A stretch of 64,000 bases of DNA from Georgenia muralis (GCF_003814705.1 NZ_RKRA01000001.1:1426001-1490000); one strand, 5' to 3'; numbered from the stretch's first letter, positions 1 through 8,394 are shown. Program-made: numbers and translations. The notes: a model not told the origin generated them from the sequence alone.

Positions 1-1748
1 TCCGCGACCTCGACCCCACCCGCCCGCTGCACTACGAGGGCGACTGGTCGTGCGAGCACGTCGACGTCTACTCCCGGATGTACGCCACCTCTGAGGAGGT
101 CGCCCTTATCGGTCGCGGCGAGGAGACGCCCCTGCCCGACGGCGGCCTCGACGCGCGTCGTCGTGCGATGCCGTTCGTCCAGTGCGAGTACGCCCACGCC
201 ATGGGCAACGGACCTGGCGGCCTGTCCGACTACGACGCCCTCTTCGACGCCCACCCCCGGCTCATGGGCGGGTTCGTCTGGGAGTGGATCGACCACGGCA
301 TCACCACCCGCGACGACGACGGCACCGTGTTCGCCGGCTACGGCGGCGACTTCGGCGAGGAGCTCCACGACGGCACCTTCATCGCCGACGGCATGCTCCT
401 GCCCGATCGCACCCCCTCCCCGGGCGTGGTCGAGATGGCGGCGGTCTACGCCCCGGTCCGCGTCGACGTCGACCCGGCGCACCCGGGCGAGCTGACCGTG
501 CGCAACCGGTACGCCTTCCGCGACACTTCGCACGTCCGGCTCGTCTGGTCCCTCACCGCCGACGGTGAGGAGGTCGCCACCGGCGAGCTCGACGAGACCC
601 CGCTCGCGCCGGGGACGTCCCGGACGTTCGCACCTGCGGCGGACCTCCTCGACGGCGTCGACGCGGACCCGCGGGCCGCCCTGTGGTGGACGGTCCGCGC
701 CCTCCAGCGCGACGGTGTGGCCGGCGACGCCGCCTGGGCGTCCCCCGGCACCGAGCTGGGGGCCGGCCAGCTGCTCCTGCGCCCCGCCGGACCGCTCCCC
801 GCGGCGGCCGGGAGCGCGGGTCGCGCGGAGGGCGCCAGCCCGGCTCGAGCGCAGGCCGGGGGTGACTCCGCCGGCGCCCGTCCGGCGCGCACGGACGACG
901 GCGGGTTCACCGTCGGGCCCGTACGCCTGGACCGGTCGGGCCGGCTCGTCGCCATCGGTGAGCGGCGCGTCGGCGTGGCCCGTGTCGACGCGTGGCGCGC
1001 CCCGACCGACAACGACGCCCGCACGTCCTGGAACGACCCCATCGGTGACGCGGATGCCTGGGAGCGCGCCGGCCTGACGCGGCTCCACGAGCGGCTCGAC
1101 ACGGTCGGGGTCGACGGCGAGGCGCTCGTCGTCACCGGCCGCACCGCCGGCTCCGCCACCGACTGCGGCCTCGGGGTGCGCTACACGTGGCGCCCGGTGG
1201 ACGAGCAGGCCGTCGACCTCACGCTCGAGATCACCCCTGAGGGACGCTGGCCCGGGTCCGTCGCCCGCCTCGGTCTGCTCCTCGCGATCGAGCAGCCCGA
1301 CGCGGGTGACGTCATGGTCGACTGGGTGGGTCTGGGCCCGCTCGAGTCCTACGCCGACTCGGCGAGGGCGGCGCTCGCGGGCCGGTGGCGCCACACCGTG
1401 GCCGAGCTGCAGACCCCGTACACCCACCCGCAGGAGAACGGTGCCCGGCGCGGCGTGACCCGAGCCGCGCTCGACCTCGGCGGGGCGACGCTCGGTCTCG
1501 AGGCCGGCGGGGTCACGGTGGGCGGCCGGACGGTGCACGGGTTCGAGCTCACCGCCCGCCCGTGGTCCGACCGGGCTCTGGCGGCGGCCGCGCACCCGCA
1601 CGAGCTCGTTGCTGACGGGATGCTCTGGCTGCACCTCGACGCCGCCCAGCACGGTCTCGGCTCGGCCGCGTGCGGGCCCGGCGTGCTGCCGAACGCGCGC
1701 CTCGTGCCCACGCCCGTGAGCCTGGAGGTGCGCCTGACGATCGGCTGA
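1..1748 (+). CDS. lacZ: beta-galactosidase, GH2 family (C-terminal part, 5' end outside window)
   Basis: The reading frame is open from base 3, so the gene begins left of the window and about 581 residues are visible. It would hydrolyse terminal beta-D-galactosides. The segment around the catalytic nucleophile is clear: CEYAHAMGN with the Glu codon at 186-188, followed by GGFVWEWIDHG, both typical of LacZ-type GH2 enzymes. The acid/base Glu lies upstream and is not visible. After the TIM barrel come a beta-sandwich region and the C-terminal bgal_small domain (W/D-rich RAPTDND motif near 1000). A low-complexity Ala/Gly/Arg linker (about 800-895) separates them, which is unusual. No downstream gene is clearly co-transcribed. 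Confidence 0.93.
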   Translation, partial: RDLDPTRPLHYEGDWSCEHVDVYSRMYATSEEVALIGRGEETPLPDGGLDARRRAMPFVQCEYAHAMGNGPGGLSDYDALFDAHPRLMGGFVWEWIDHGITTRDDDGTVFAGYGGDFGEELHDGTFIADGMLLPDRTPSPGVVEMAAVYAPVRVDVDPAHPGELTVRNRYAFRDTSHVRLVWSLTADGEEVATGELDETPLAPGTSRTFAPAADLLDGVDADPRAALWWTVRALQRDGVAGDAAWASPGTELGAGQLLLRPAGPLPAAAGSAGRAEGASPARAQAGGDSAGARPARTDDGGFTVGPVRLDRSGRLVAIGERRVGVARVDAWRAPTDNDARTSWNDPIGDADAWERAGLTRLHERLDTVGVDGEALVVTGRTAGSATDCGLGVRYTWRPVDEQAVDLTLEITPEGRWPGSVARLGLLLAIEQPDAGDVMVDWVGLGPLESYADSARAALAGRWRHTVAELQTPYTHPQENGARRGVTRAALDLGGATLGLEAGGVTVGGRTVHGFELTARPWSDRALAAAAHPHELVADGMLWLHLDAAQHGLGSAACGPGVLPNARLVPTPVSLEVRLTIG

Positions 1749-1828
1749 GCGGTGGACTCGGCCGGCGGGCGTAGGCCTGGCCCTCGGCTGAGCCCCGGCC
1801 TGGGCCGAGCCCGGCCTCAGCCGAGTCC

Positions 1829-2290
1829 CTACGTGCCGGAGACCGGCCACACCACCCGGGTGCGCCAGGTGGCGGGGTCGGGGTCGGACTCCGGCCCCGA
1901 CTCGTAGATCTCCCACATCTCGGCGGAGGCGGTGAGGCCCTTCTCCCCGAGCCAGGTCTCGATGGCCTCGTACGTCTCGTGGAGGGCGTCGTAGCTGCCG
2001 GTGTGCACCGCCTCGACGGCACGGCCGGCGGGGAGTGCGCCGCCGGCGATCTCCCCGCCGGAGAACGCCTCCAGCACGGGGAAGCCCGCCTCGACGTCCA
2101 CGGTCTCGCCGACGGGGCCGCGGTAGCGGGCGTACGGAGCGCCGGCCGGCGCCACGCCCGCCTCCCGCAGGGCCTCGAAGACCTCGTGGAAGGCGTCGTC
2201 GAAGAACGCCGGCAGCTCGGTGGTGCGCACCTGCCGGCGAATGCCTGCCGTGAGCTGCTCCGGCTCCTCGATGATCCTGAACTCCGTCAC
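1829..2290 (-). CDS. GyrI-like / AraC effector-binding domain protein
   Basis: A protein of 153 residues with the look of the stand-alone GyrI-like (SHS2/effector-binding) fold: an EPEQLTAGIRRQVRTTELPAFF start, a central PYARYRG strand, and a DALHETYEAIETWL helix near the C-terminus. Family members bind small hydrophobic or cationic ligands, and some are linked to multidrug sensing. There is no DNA-binding domain here. I chose the GTG at 2290 because a GGGAGG ribosome site lies just upstream; an upstream ATG at 2356 would add a basic, non-conserved tail. The gene seems monocistronic. The ligand is unknown. Confidence 0.75.
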   Translation of the reverse strand: MTEFRIIEEPEQLTAGIRRQVRTTELPAFFDDAFHEVFEALREAGVAPAGAPYARYRGPVGETVDVEAGFPVLEAFSGGEIAGGALPAGRAVEAVHTGSYDALHETYEAIETWLGEKGLTASAEMWEIYESGPESDPDPATWRTRVVWPVSGT

Positions 2291-2394
2291 GACCGACCGA
2301 CCTCCCTCACCAGGCGGGGCCCGGCGCGGACGCCGCCACCACGATCGAACACCCACCGCGAGCCCCGCGTCCAGGGACCCGCGTCCGGAGGACT

Positions 2395-3151
2395 TCAGCG
2401 CGGCGCCATGCGCAGCGCGCCGTCCATGCGGACCGTCTCGCCGTTGACGTAGTCGTGCTCGATGAGTGCCAACGCCAGCTGGGCGAACTCAGCGGGCCGG
2501 GCCAGGCGCGGCGGGAACGGCACCCCGGCCGCCAGGCGTGCGCGGTACTCCTCGTCGATCGTGGCCATCATCGGCGTCTCGACGATCCCGGGCGCGATGG
2601 TGTTGACCCGGATCCCGTACCGGGCGAGGTCGCGCGCGGCCGGCAGCGTGAGGCCGACGACCCCGCCCTTGGAGGACGCGTACGCGGCCTGTCCCACCTG
2701 GCCCTCGTACGCGGCGACCGAGGCGGTGTTGATCACCACGCCGCGCTGACCGCCGTCGTCGGGCTCGGTCGCGGCGATGTGCTCGGCGGCCAGCACGAGC
2801 ACCGTGAAGGTGCCCACGAGGTTGATCGCCACGACCTTCGCGTACAGGCCGATGTCGTGCACGCCGCGGCGGCCCAGGATCCGTGCGGAGGGGGCGATGC
2901 CGGCGCAGCTCACCACGACCCGCAGCGGGGCCGCGCCGCTCGCTGCCTCCGGCGATGGCGGCCCGTACCTGTGCCTCGTCGGTGACGTCCGCGGCGAGGT
3001 AGGTGATGCCGGGGTGCGCGGCGCCCTCCAGGGCTGCCGGCAGGTCGAGCGCGTACACCGACGCACCGTGCTCGCTCAGCATCCGCGCCGTCGCGGCGCC
3101 CATCCCTGACGCCCCGCCCGTGACGACAGCGGCGACCCCCTTGACCCGCAT
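2395..3151 (-). pseudogene. SDR-family oxidoreductase with a single-base frameshift
   Basis: The two halves of one short-chain dehydrogenase lie in different frames. The first half runs from ATG 3151 (ribosome site GGGAGGAC) and carries the Rossmann motif TGGASGMG. The second half carries VVSCAGIAP, NTASVAAYEG, the catalytic YASSKGG and the C-terminal GETVRMDGALRMAP. Together they match the 3-hydroxyacyl-CoA dehydrogenase type-2-like subfamily. The frames join at about 2947-2952, where one extra C in the plus-strand run (2949/2950) breaks the frame; removing it gives an uninterrupted protein of about 250 residues. Everything else looks intact, so this is either a recent inactivation or a sequence error. 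Confidence 0.8.
2945..2953 (-). other. frameshift point in the SDR gene
   Basis: On the coding strand the text reads ATCGCCGGAGGCAGC where ATC GCC GAG GCA GCG would keep the SDR frame. One surplus base in the GG/CC doublet shifts the frame between the NAD-binding half and the catalytic half. Confidence 0.7.
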
Positions 3152-3279
3152 CGGCAGTCCTCCCTCGACGGCCGGCCCCGTCGCCGGCGCCGCCAGCCTA
3201 CGGGCGGCGCGGTCAGGCCGGATGTCCCAGCGCGCAGCATCAGGCGTCGGCTCTCGCCGTGGACCGACCACTCGCGCCG

Positions 3280-4893
3280 TCAGTCGGCTGAGGTACTCGG
3301 TCCGGGGGTCGGCGGCGACCCCGTGCCCGGCGGTGATCCGGTGGTCGGTGGTGACCCTGGGGTCGGCGGTGACCCTGGGGTCGGTGGTGACCCTGAGGTC
3401 GGTGGTGATGCCGGGGTCGGGGGCGACCCGGGGCTCGGTGGCGATCCGGGGCTCGGTGGTGTTCCGGGGGTGGTGATGGGGGTGGTGCCGGTGGGGGTGC
3501 CGTGGCGGTCGAGGAAACGCCAGTGGGTGGGGTGGCGTTCGATGGTGAGGTGTTGGGCGTGGACGTGGTCGTGGTGGTGCCAGCACAGCAGGATGGCGTT
3601 GGTGATGTCGGTGGGGCCGTGGTGGGCGTACCACCAGAGGTTGTGGTGGATCTCGCCCTCGCCGGGTGGGGCGTCGCAGCCGGGGTACTGGCAGTGCCGG
3701 TCGCGGGCGATGATCGCCCGGGTCTGGGCGGTGGTGAAGAGGCGTTCTTCGCGGCCGACGTCGAGGATCTCGGCGTCGGGGCCGAAGATGACGCGGTGGA
3801 CGGCGCTGGCGCAGGCCAGGCGTTGGAGCAGGGTGAAGGGGATGGGGGTGTTGTCGGCCAGGGTCGCGGCCTCGATCCCGGCGAGGACACCGGGGTCGAG
3901 GTCGGCGGTGATCCGGGCCAGGGCGTCCCCGTCCTCGCCCGCGTCCTCGACGCCGCCCGTGCCGGCGTCACCCCGCCCGGCGCCGCCGGCGCCGCCGGCG
4001 CCGCCGGTGCCGTGTGCGGAGGCGGCGACCAGGGCGAGGAGGGTGTCCAGGGTGGTGGTCACGGCCAGGTGGGGGCGGATCCGGGCGGTGGGTTGGAGGG
4101 TGCCGGAGTCCAGGGCGAGGTGGGTGAGGCCGTTCAGGGCCGCGGCGCGGCGTTGGGCGGGGGTGCGGGTGTCCCCGGCGGGCGGGACGCCGGTGCGGGC
4201 GGTGAGGGCTTCTTTCAGGGCGGTGGCGTTGGCGGTGGCGAGGAAGCCGCGTAGGAGGGACCCGCCGGGGACGTCGGAGATGAACAGCTCCTCACGGTCC
4301 AGGTCGTCGGTGTAGGACCGGTCGGCGGCGTCGGGGTCGGTACGGATGGCCCAGTGCTGGACCAGGCGGGTGAACCGGGCCACGTCCAGGCCCATCGCGT
4401 GGGTGAGGAGGAAGTCCTCACCCAGCTCGGGGTCGGCCAGCTGCGCCACCCGGGCGGGGGTGTCGGTGGCGTGGCGGATCAGGACCCCGACGTGCTCGTC
4501 ACTGATCATCCCCGCGGACAGGGCCGTGGCGGTGGCGGGCAGGACCTCGCGCAGGGCCCGGGCGGTACGGACCCGCCGGGCGGCGGTGGCGGGGTGGGCG
4601 CCGGTGGTCTGGCGGACCCAGGCGGGCAGGGTCCTGGCCCCGCCGGTGGCCCACCGCCCGTCGGCGTCGACCGCGGCCAGGACCTTGGCCTCCAGGCCGG
4701 TGAGGTGACGGCGGACCCGCTCCAAGTCCTGGGCGGTCTGGGCCAGGGCGGTGAACGCCAGCCCGTGCACGTCCAGCTCCGCCAACCCCGCGCACGCGGT
4801 CAGCAGGTCGGCGACCCCGGCCGCCAACGCGGTCCCGGGATCGACCACCGCCTCCGCCGCCACCACACACCCCCCAGGGCACACCGCCCCCAT
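3280..4893 (-). CDS. DUF222 / HNH endonuclease (13E12-repeat family)
   Basis: A protein of 537 residues. The N-terminal two thirds is the DUF222 helical domain of the 13E12 repeat family. The C-terminal HNH nuclease motif follows (ARDRHCQYPGC ... EIHHNLWW ... NAILLCWHHHDHVH), with the Cys pairs and His residues expected for an HNH fold. A Gly/Ala linker lies near residue 300. The C-terminus is a hexapeptide array (PPTPGS-like, nine units, residues 479-532) after the nuclease. The family is multicopy in many actinobacteria, and in mycobacteria several members are SOS-regulated. Here a LexA-like box and a DnaA-box pair lie upstream. The biological role is not established; a mobile or selfish-DNA origin is often suggested. 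Confidence 0.9.
   Translation of the reverse strand: MGAVCPGGCVVAAEAVVDPGTALAAGVADLLTACAGLAELDVHGLAFTALAQTAQDLERVRRHLTGLEAKVLAAVDADGRWATGGARTLPAWVRQTTGAHPATAARRVRTARALREVLPATATALSAGMISDEHVGVLIRHATDTPARVAQLADPELGEDFLLTHAMGLDVARFTRLVQHWAIRTDPDAADRSYTDDLDREELFISDVPGGSLLRGFLATANATALKEALTARTGVPPAGDTRTPAQRRAAALNGLTHLALDSGTLQPTARIRPHLAVTTTLDTLLALVAASAHGTGGAGGAGGAGRGDAGTGGVEDAGEDGDALARITADLDPGVLAGIEAATLADNTPIPFTLLQRLACASAVHRVIFGPDAEILDVGREERLFTTAQTRAIIARDRHCQYPGCDAPPGEGEIHHNLWWYAHHGPTDITNAILLCWHHHDHVHAQHLTIERHPTHWRFLDRHGTPTGTTPITTPGTPPSPGSPPSPGSPPTPASPPTSGSPPTPGSPPTPGSPPTTGSPPGTGSPPTPGPSTSAD
3298..3459 (-). repeat. 18-nt coding minisatellite (nine hexapeptide units)
   Basis: Nine tandem 18-nt units in the 3' end of the DUF222/HNH gene encode PP(S/T)(P/S/T)(G/A)S-type hexapeptides. 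The unit is whole-codon, so copy-number changes would keep the frame. The encoded tail is probably disordered. Confidence 0.85.
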
Positions 4894-4937
4894 TCACGGG
4901 GCGTTTCGAATCGACTCCTCTACCCGCCACCAATTTA

Positions 4938-4953
4938 TCGAACGCGCGTACGG
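4938..4953 (-). promoter_or_regulatory. candidate LexA (SOS) box upstream of the DUF222/HNH gene
   Basis: On the gene's strand the site reads CCGTACGCGCGTTCGA. The actinobacterial LexA consensus is TCGAAC-N4-GTTCGA; the right half-site is perfect and the left has two mismatches. It lies 45 bases upstream of the start codon. Confidence 0.45.
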
Positions 4954-4986
4954 GACCGCAATACCTCCGACTCGTGTAAATCAATT

Positions 4987-5010
4987 TGTGGATAAACGCA
5001 GATATCCACA
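4987..5010. promoter_or_regulatory. inverted pair of DnaA boxes
   Basis: TGTGGATAA at 4987-4995 is the exact reverse complement of the consensus DnaA box TTATCCACA. ATATCCACA at 5002-5010 is a one-mismatch box in the other orientation. Together they form a perfect inverted repeat TGTGGATA-N8-TATCCACA in a locally AT-rich stretch. There is no dnaA/dnaN context, so this is not the usual oriC; a regulatory or DnaA-titration site is possible. Confidence 0.55.
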
Positions 5011-5206
5011 GCTGCCGCTCATGCACAAGTGCGCACCACCGCGATCGCACGTCGCGTGCTCGCTCAGGTGGAACCGCACTGAGACGGGTCACGACGCCGA
5101 CACCAGGCCACAGGTGGCGTCGCGGCAGGCGCGCCGTTGAGCCCACGGTGCGAAGAATGATGTCGGTCGCGGCCCGAGGAGTGCGGTCAGACCAGACGCG
5201 GCGTGG

Positions 5207-5248
5207 CGAGTGTGCACGGTCGCGGGGTGACGAGTGTGCACGGTCGCG
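5207..5248. repeat. 18-bp direct repeat, 24-bp spacing
   Basis: CGAGTGTGCACGGTCGCG occurs exactly at 5207-5224 and again at 5231-5248. No gene covers it. Confidence 0.85.
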
Positions 5249-5355
5249 CGCCCATGGCCGCCAAGGTGGAGAGCCATCCGTGATGGGACGACGTCCTCGC
5301 ATGCTTTCGGGTGCAACTACGGGGTCGGCGCCGCATATCAACGAGCGCGGTGCTG

Positions 5356-5489
5356 AACTTCTGCGAGACGCAGCGCCGCATTTTCGCGGACGCAGCTCCG
5401 GATTCTTGTGGGACGCAGCTCCATTCTCGTGGGATGAAGCTCCGCATTCTTGCGGGACGCAACGTCGAATTTCTGCGGGACACGGTGCC
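5356..5489. repeat. six degenerate tandem copies of a 21-24-nt unit
   Basis: Units resembling ATTCTTGCGGGACGCAGCTC start near 5356, 5380, 5402, 5423, 5446 and 5469. The TTCT-GCGGGACGCAG core is conserved and the ends drift. Unit length varies (21-24), so the array does not keep a reading frame and is unlikely to be coding. Copies are adjacent without unique spacers, so it is not CRISPR. Confidence 0.75.
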
Positions 5490-5620
5490 CAGTCCTACGG
5501 ACGCCCCTGCTGTGCCGGTATCAGAACCGTTCGCTGCCGGTCACCCGGGTCTTGGCGCGCCTCGCCGTCGGAGCGGCTCGGTGAGCAGGCGCCCGCCGGA
5601 CGCGTCGCACCCGTCCGGCG

Positions 5621-6517
5621 CTACCCCGGCACCCGGCAGCGCCAGGCCCCCGGGACCACACGCCACGTGCGCGAGGCGTGCGGCCCCGTCACCTCGCCGT
5701 CGGCATTCGTGCGGAAGGCGTCCTCCGGCCCCACCGCCTCGACCCGCACCTCGGTGCCCCGTGCCAGGACGACGTCGTCGCGGCCGAGGTGTTCCCCGTG
5801 GCGCAGGTCGCGGGCGTAGCCGGCCCGTGCCAGCGGCCCCGTGGCGGTGGCGACGACGACGTCGGCGAGCCCGTCGTCGGGCTCGGCGTCGGGGGCAACC
5901 TGGGTGCCCCCGCCGATCGAGGACCCGAGCCCGACGGTGACCATGAGGACGTCGCCCTCGTGCAGCACCGTCCCGTCCAGCGTGATCCGCAGGCGCCAGC
6001 CGGTGACGCCCGTTCCTGCGCGCAAGGCGCCGACGGGGTAGGCGGCCGGCCCGAGGACCTTCTTGAGGCCTTCGGCCTTCGCAGCGGCCTCGGCGCCGAC
6101 GCCGGCGTGCACGGCGTTCACGACCACCGCTCCGTCGTCGTCGACAAGGAGGTCCAGGGACCGCGTCCTACCGGTGAGAGCCACCCGCGCGGCCGCCTCC
6201 GCGTCCAGCGGGAGGCCGAGCCCCCGGGCGAGGTCGTTGCCCGTGCCGAGCGGCACGATCGCGAACGGTCCGACGTCCGCGGTCGTTCCCAGCCTGGCGA
6301 GGGTGTCGAGGCAGGCATGGATCGAACCGTCGCCGCCCATGATGACCACGTCGCGCCCCTCGGCGCCGGCGAGGGCTCGGCACAGCTCGGCGGGGCCGTC
6401 GGGGGCGACGACCTCGACCTCCCCGGCGCCGCGCAGGACTGCGAGGGCGGCGGTCACCGCCTCGTCGTCGGCGGAGCCGGCGGCGGCGTTGGCCAGGACC
6501 AGACGTGGGTGCGGCAT
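5621..6517 (-). CDS. diacylglycerol kinase-family lipid kinase
   Basis: A protein of 298 residues of the DAGK catalytic family (YegS/BmrU/DgkB type), which phosphorylates diacylglycerol or a related lipid at the membrane face using ATP. GGDGS (residues 61-65) and GTGNDLARGLGL (91-102) are the nucleotide- and substrate-binding signatures. The C-terminal half has the expected beta-sandwich with GGG(T)QVAPDAEPDDG. The start at ATG 6517 is supported by a TACCGT hexamer six bases upstream, the pattern of a leaderless transcript. The gene follows the LLM oxidoreductase by 23 bases on the same strand but seems to own this promoter. Confidence 0.87.
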   Translation of the reverse strand: MPHPRLVLANAAAGSADDEAVTAALAVLRGAGEVEVVAPDGPAELCRALAGAEGRDVVIMGGDGSIHACLDTLARLGTTADVGPFAIVPLGTGNDLARGLGLPLDAEAAARVALTGRTRSLDLLVDDDGAVVVNAVHAGVGAEAAAKAEGLKKVLGPAAYPVGALRAGTGVTGWRLRITLDGTVLHEGDVLMVTVGLGSSIGGGTQVAPDAEPDDGLADVVVATATGPLARAGYARDLRHGEHLGRDDVVLARGTEVRVEAVGPEDAFRTNADGEVTGPHASRTWRVVPGAWRCRVPG

Positions 6518-6523
6518 GGGTGA

Positions 6524-6529
6524 ACGGTA
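6524..6529 (-). promoter_or_regulatory. -10 element for leaderless lipid-kinase mRNA
   Basis: TACCGT on the minus strand, six bases before the ATG at 6517. It fits TANNNT and would place the transcript start on or next to the start codon. No Shine-Dalgarno sequence is present. Confidence 0.55.
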
Positions 6530-6540
6530 GACGCCCGCCC

Positions 6541-7599
6541 TCAGCCCCGCAGAGCCGCGACGACAGGACCGAGCGCCCGTGCGTCGGTCTGGATGACGAG
6601 CGTCGTGACGACCGAGCGCTCCCAGGCGCCGAGCTGCTCCCGCAGCTGGGCGGGGCTGCCCGCGAGGGCGACGTCGAGCACGAGGTCGGTGGGCACCGCC
6701 GCGGCGGCGCCGGCCCGGTCGCCCGCGGCCCAGCGCCGGCTCACCTCTGCGCACGCGGCCTCGTGGCCCAGACGCTCGAGGGCGGCGCGGTGGAAGTTCG
6801 CGGTCGAGGAGCCCATCCCGCCGATGTACAGCGCGAACATGGGGCGCAGCGTGTCCGCGGCCGCCTCGACGTCGCTGCCCAGGGCCACCGGCGCACCCGC
6901 GCAGATCTCGAACGCCGCCGGCGGGGCCAGGTGGGCGGAGCGACGCGCGAACCCCTCCGCGAGGAGCTCGGCAGCCGCGTCGGAGGTCCGCGGCGCGAAG
7001 AAGGTGGGCAGCCACCCGTCGGCGATCTCCGCCGCCAGCGCGGTGTTGCGCGGCCCCTGGGCGGCGAGGTGGACGGGCAGGTCGGGGCGTAGCGGGTGCA
7101 CCGTGGGGCGCAGCGCCTTGCCCTGGCCGCCGGGGTAGGGCAGCCGGTAGTGGCGGCCGTCGAGGTGGACGGGCGCGTCACGGCGCAGGACCTGCCGGAC
7201 GACGTCGACGTACTCCCGCGTGCGCTCGAGCGGACGGGGGTAGGGCTGGCCGTACCAGCCCTCGACCACCTGCGGGCCGGAGGCGCCCAGCCCGAGGACG
7301 AACCGCCCGCCCGAGAGGTGGTCAAGGGTCAGGGCCGCCATCGCCGTCGCCGTCGGGGTGCGCGCCGCCATCTGCGCCACCGCGGTGCCCAGCCGGACGT
7401 GCCTGGTGCTCGCCCCCCACCAGGCGAGCGGGGTGAGCGCGTCGGAGCCGTATGCCTCCGCCGTCCAGACCGAGTCGAGCCCGAGCTCGTCGGCGAGGCG
7501 GACCGCCTCGGCGGCGCCGGGCGGGGGACCGGCGGACCAGTACCCCACGGAGTAGCCCAGCCTCAGGGGTGCGGCGCCGTCGTCCATGACCGTGATCAT
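6541..7599 (-). CDS. LLM-class flavin/F420-dependent oxidoreductase
   Basis: A protein of about 352 residues with the bacterial luciferase-like TIM barrel. Recognisable segments are LGLDSVWTAEAYGSDALTPLAWW near the N-terminus, the LDHLSGGRFVLGLGASGPQVVEGWYG core and PVHLAAQGPRNTALAAEIADGW. These match actinobacterial F420-dependent methylene-tetrahydromethanopterin-reductase-like enzymes. The substrate is unknown. The start is uncertain: ATG 7599 and ATG 7587 are both plausible, and a longer frame to 7689 adds a non-conserved Ser/Pro-rich leader that would collide with the divergent gene. No strong ribosome site is seen. Confidence 0.85.
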   Translation of the reverse strand: MITVMDDGAAPLRLGYSVGYWSAGPPPGAAEAVRLADELGLDSVWTAEAYGSDALTPLAWWGASTRHVRLGTAVAQMAARTPTATAMAALTLDHLSGGRFVLGLGASGPQVVEGWYGQPYPRPLERTREYVDVVRQVLRRDAPVHLDGRHYRLPYPGGQGKALRPTVHPLRPDLPVHLAAQGPRNTALAAEIADGWLPTFFAPRTSDAAAELLAEGFARRSAHLAPPAAFEICAGAPVALGSDVEAAADTLRPMFALYIGGMGSSTANFHRAALERLGHEAACAEVSRRWAAGDRAGAAAAVPTDLVLDVALAGSPAQLREQLGAWERSVVTTLVIQTDARALGPVVAALRG

Positions 7600-7691
7600 G
7601 CCGCACGGCGGCGACCGGGTGAGGATGGGGAAGGACGACGCCGGCGACGACGGCGCGACGGTGCCGGGGACGGCGGAGCTGGAGGTCACGG

Positions 7692-8315
7692 ATGGGTGTG
7701 CACTGGCGCTTCCGAGGGCACATCGCCGGGGTCGGCACGGCCGAGGGCACCCGTCTGGTGGTGGGCCACTGGCCGAGCTCGCCGTTCGGTCCGTTCTCCG
7801 ACGTCATGGTCGAGCGCCGGGACGGCCGGCGGATCCTCCTCGCCCCGGACCGCCGGGTCGCGGACTTCGTCGCCGCGACCTACCGCTTCGACGAGGTCCG
7901 CCTCGTGCCGGTGCGGGTGCGCCGGTCCGCCGTCGGCTGGCGGGTCGACGCCGGGCCGCTCGAGCTGGAGATCGCGTCGGGCCGCCGCGCGCCGCTCGGC
8001 CACCTCCTCCGCCTGGTGCCCGGGCCGGTCGCCGAGTCGCTGACGTGGGCCCGGCTCGTCGGTCCGGTGGCGGCGCTGGTCCTGCCCGGCGTCCGGACCA
8101 CCGGGTCGGCGGGCGGTGGCCGGGTCGAGTGGTACGGCGCCCGGGACGTGCACCGGATCGCCGCCGCCCGGGTCCGCTGGGAGGGCCGCGACCTGGGCGG
8201 CCTGCGCCCGGTCGAGCCGCCCACGCGCTTCGGGTTCTCCTCCACCCCGGCGACACCGTCCGTGGTCACCGTGACCACCGGTGTGCGCGGCACCGGTGCG
8301 CGAGGGGCAGGCTGA
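7692..8315 (+). CDS. conserved actinobacterial protein of unknown function
   Basis: A soluble protein of 207 residues with no domain I can name. Its N-terminus (WRFRGHIAGVGTAEGTRLVVGHW) and a SPFGPFSDVMVE segment look like those of small conserved actinobacterial hypothetical proteins. It is rich in beta-strand-like stretches and has no signal peptide, membrane segment or cysteine. The ATG at 7692 follows a GGAGG at 7681-7685 with good spacing. It is divergent from the LLM gene at 7599 and convergent with the next LLM gene, so it is probably transcribed alone. Confidence 0.75.
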   Translation: MGVHWRFRGHIAGVGTAEGTRLVVGHWPSSPFGPFSDVMVERRDGRRILLAPDRRVADFVAATYRFDEVRLVPVRVRRSAVGWRVDAGPLELEIASGRRAPLGHLLRLVPGPVAESLTWARLVGPVAALVLPGVRTTGSAGGGRVEWYGARDVHRIAAARVRWEGRDLGGLRPVEPPTRFGFSSTPATPSVVTVTTGVRGTGARGAG

Positions 8316-8394
8316 CGGCGCGTCCGGGCGGGCCAGGCGCGTCCAGCGGCGGCCGGCCCGCCCTGCGCCGGGAGTGTGCCGGAAGTGCCGCCGG

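Larger units (their letters stand above)
4894..5620. other. 727-bp gene-free region with regulatory motifs and repeats
   Basis: Open frames here on either strand lack recognisable domains or convincing ribosome sites. The first about 120 bases are noticeably more AT-rich than the neighbourhood and hold the LexA-like box and paired DnaA boxes upstream of the DUF222 gene. Further right lie an 18-bp direct repeat (5207-5248) and a six-copy degenerate array (5356-5489). I see no tRNA or clear small RNA. Confidence 0.7.

Noticed and set aside
3323-4315. long Gly/Val-rich open frames opposite the first DUF222 gene
   Set aside because: Antisense of codon-biased DUF222 and its 18-nt repeat; no homologous features.
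4987-5010. chromosomal origin of replication
   Set aside because: Only two DnaA boxes, and dnaA, dnaN or rpmH are not nearby.
5187-5483. 98-residue minus-strand frame over the repeat array
   Set aside because: Its sequence just mirrors the repeats; repeat length changes break the period, which argues against coding.
5356-5489. CRISPR-like array
   Set aside because: Units are directly adjacent with variable length and no unique spacers; no cas genes in the window.
7600-7689. N-terminal extension of the LLM protein to 7689
   Set aside because: Ser/Pro-rich, unlike family N-termini, and would run into the divergent gene start at 7692.
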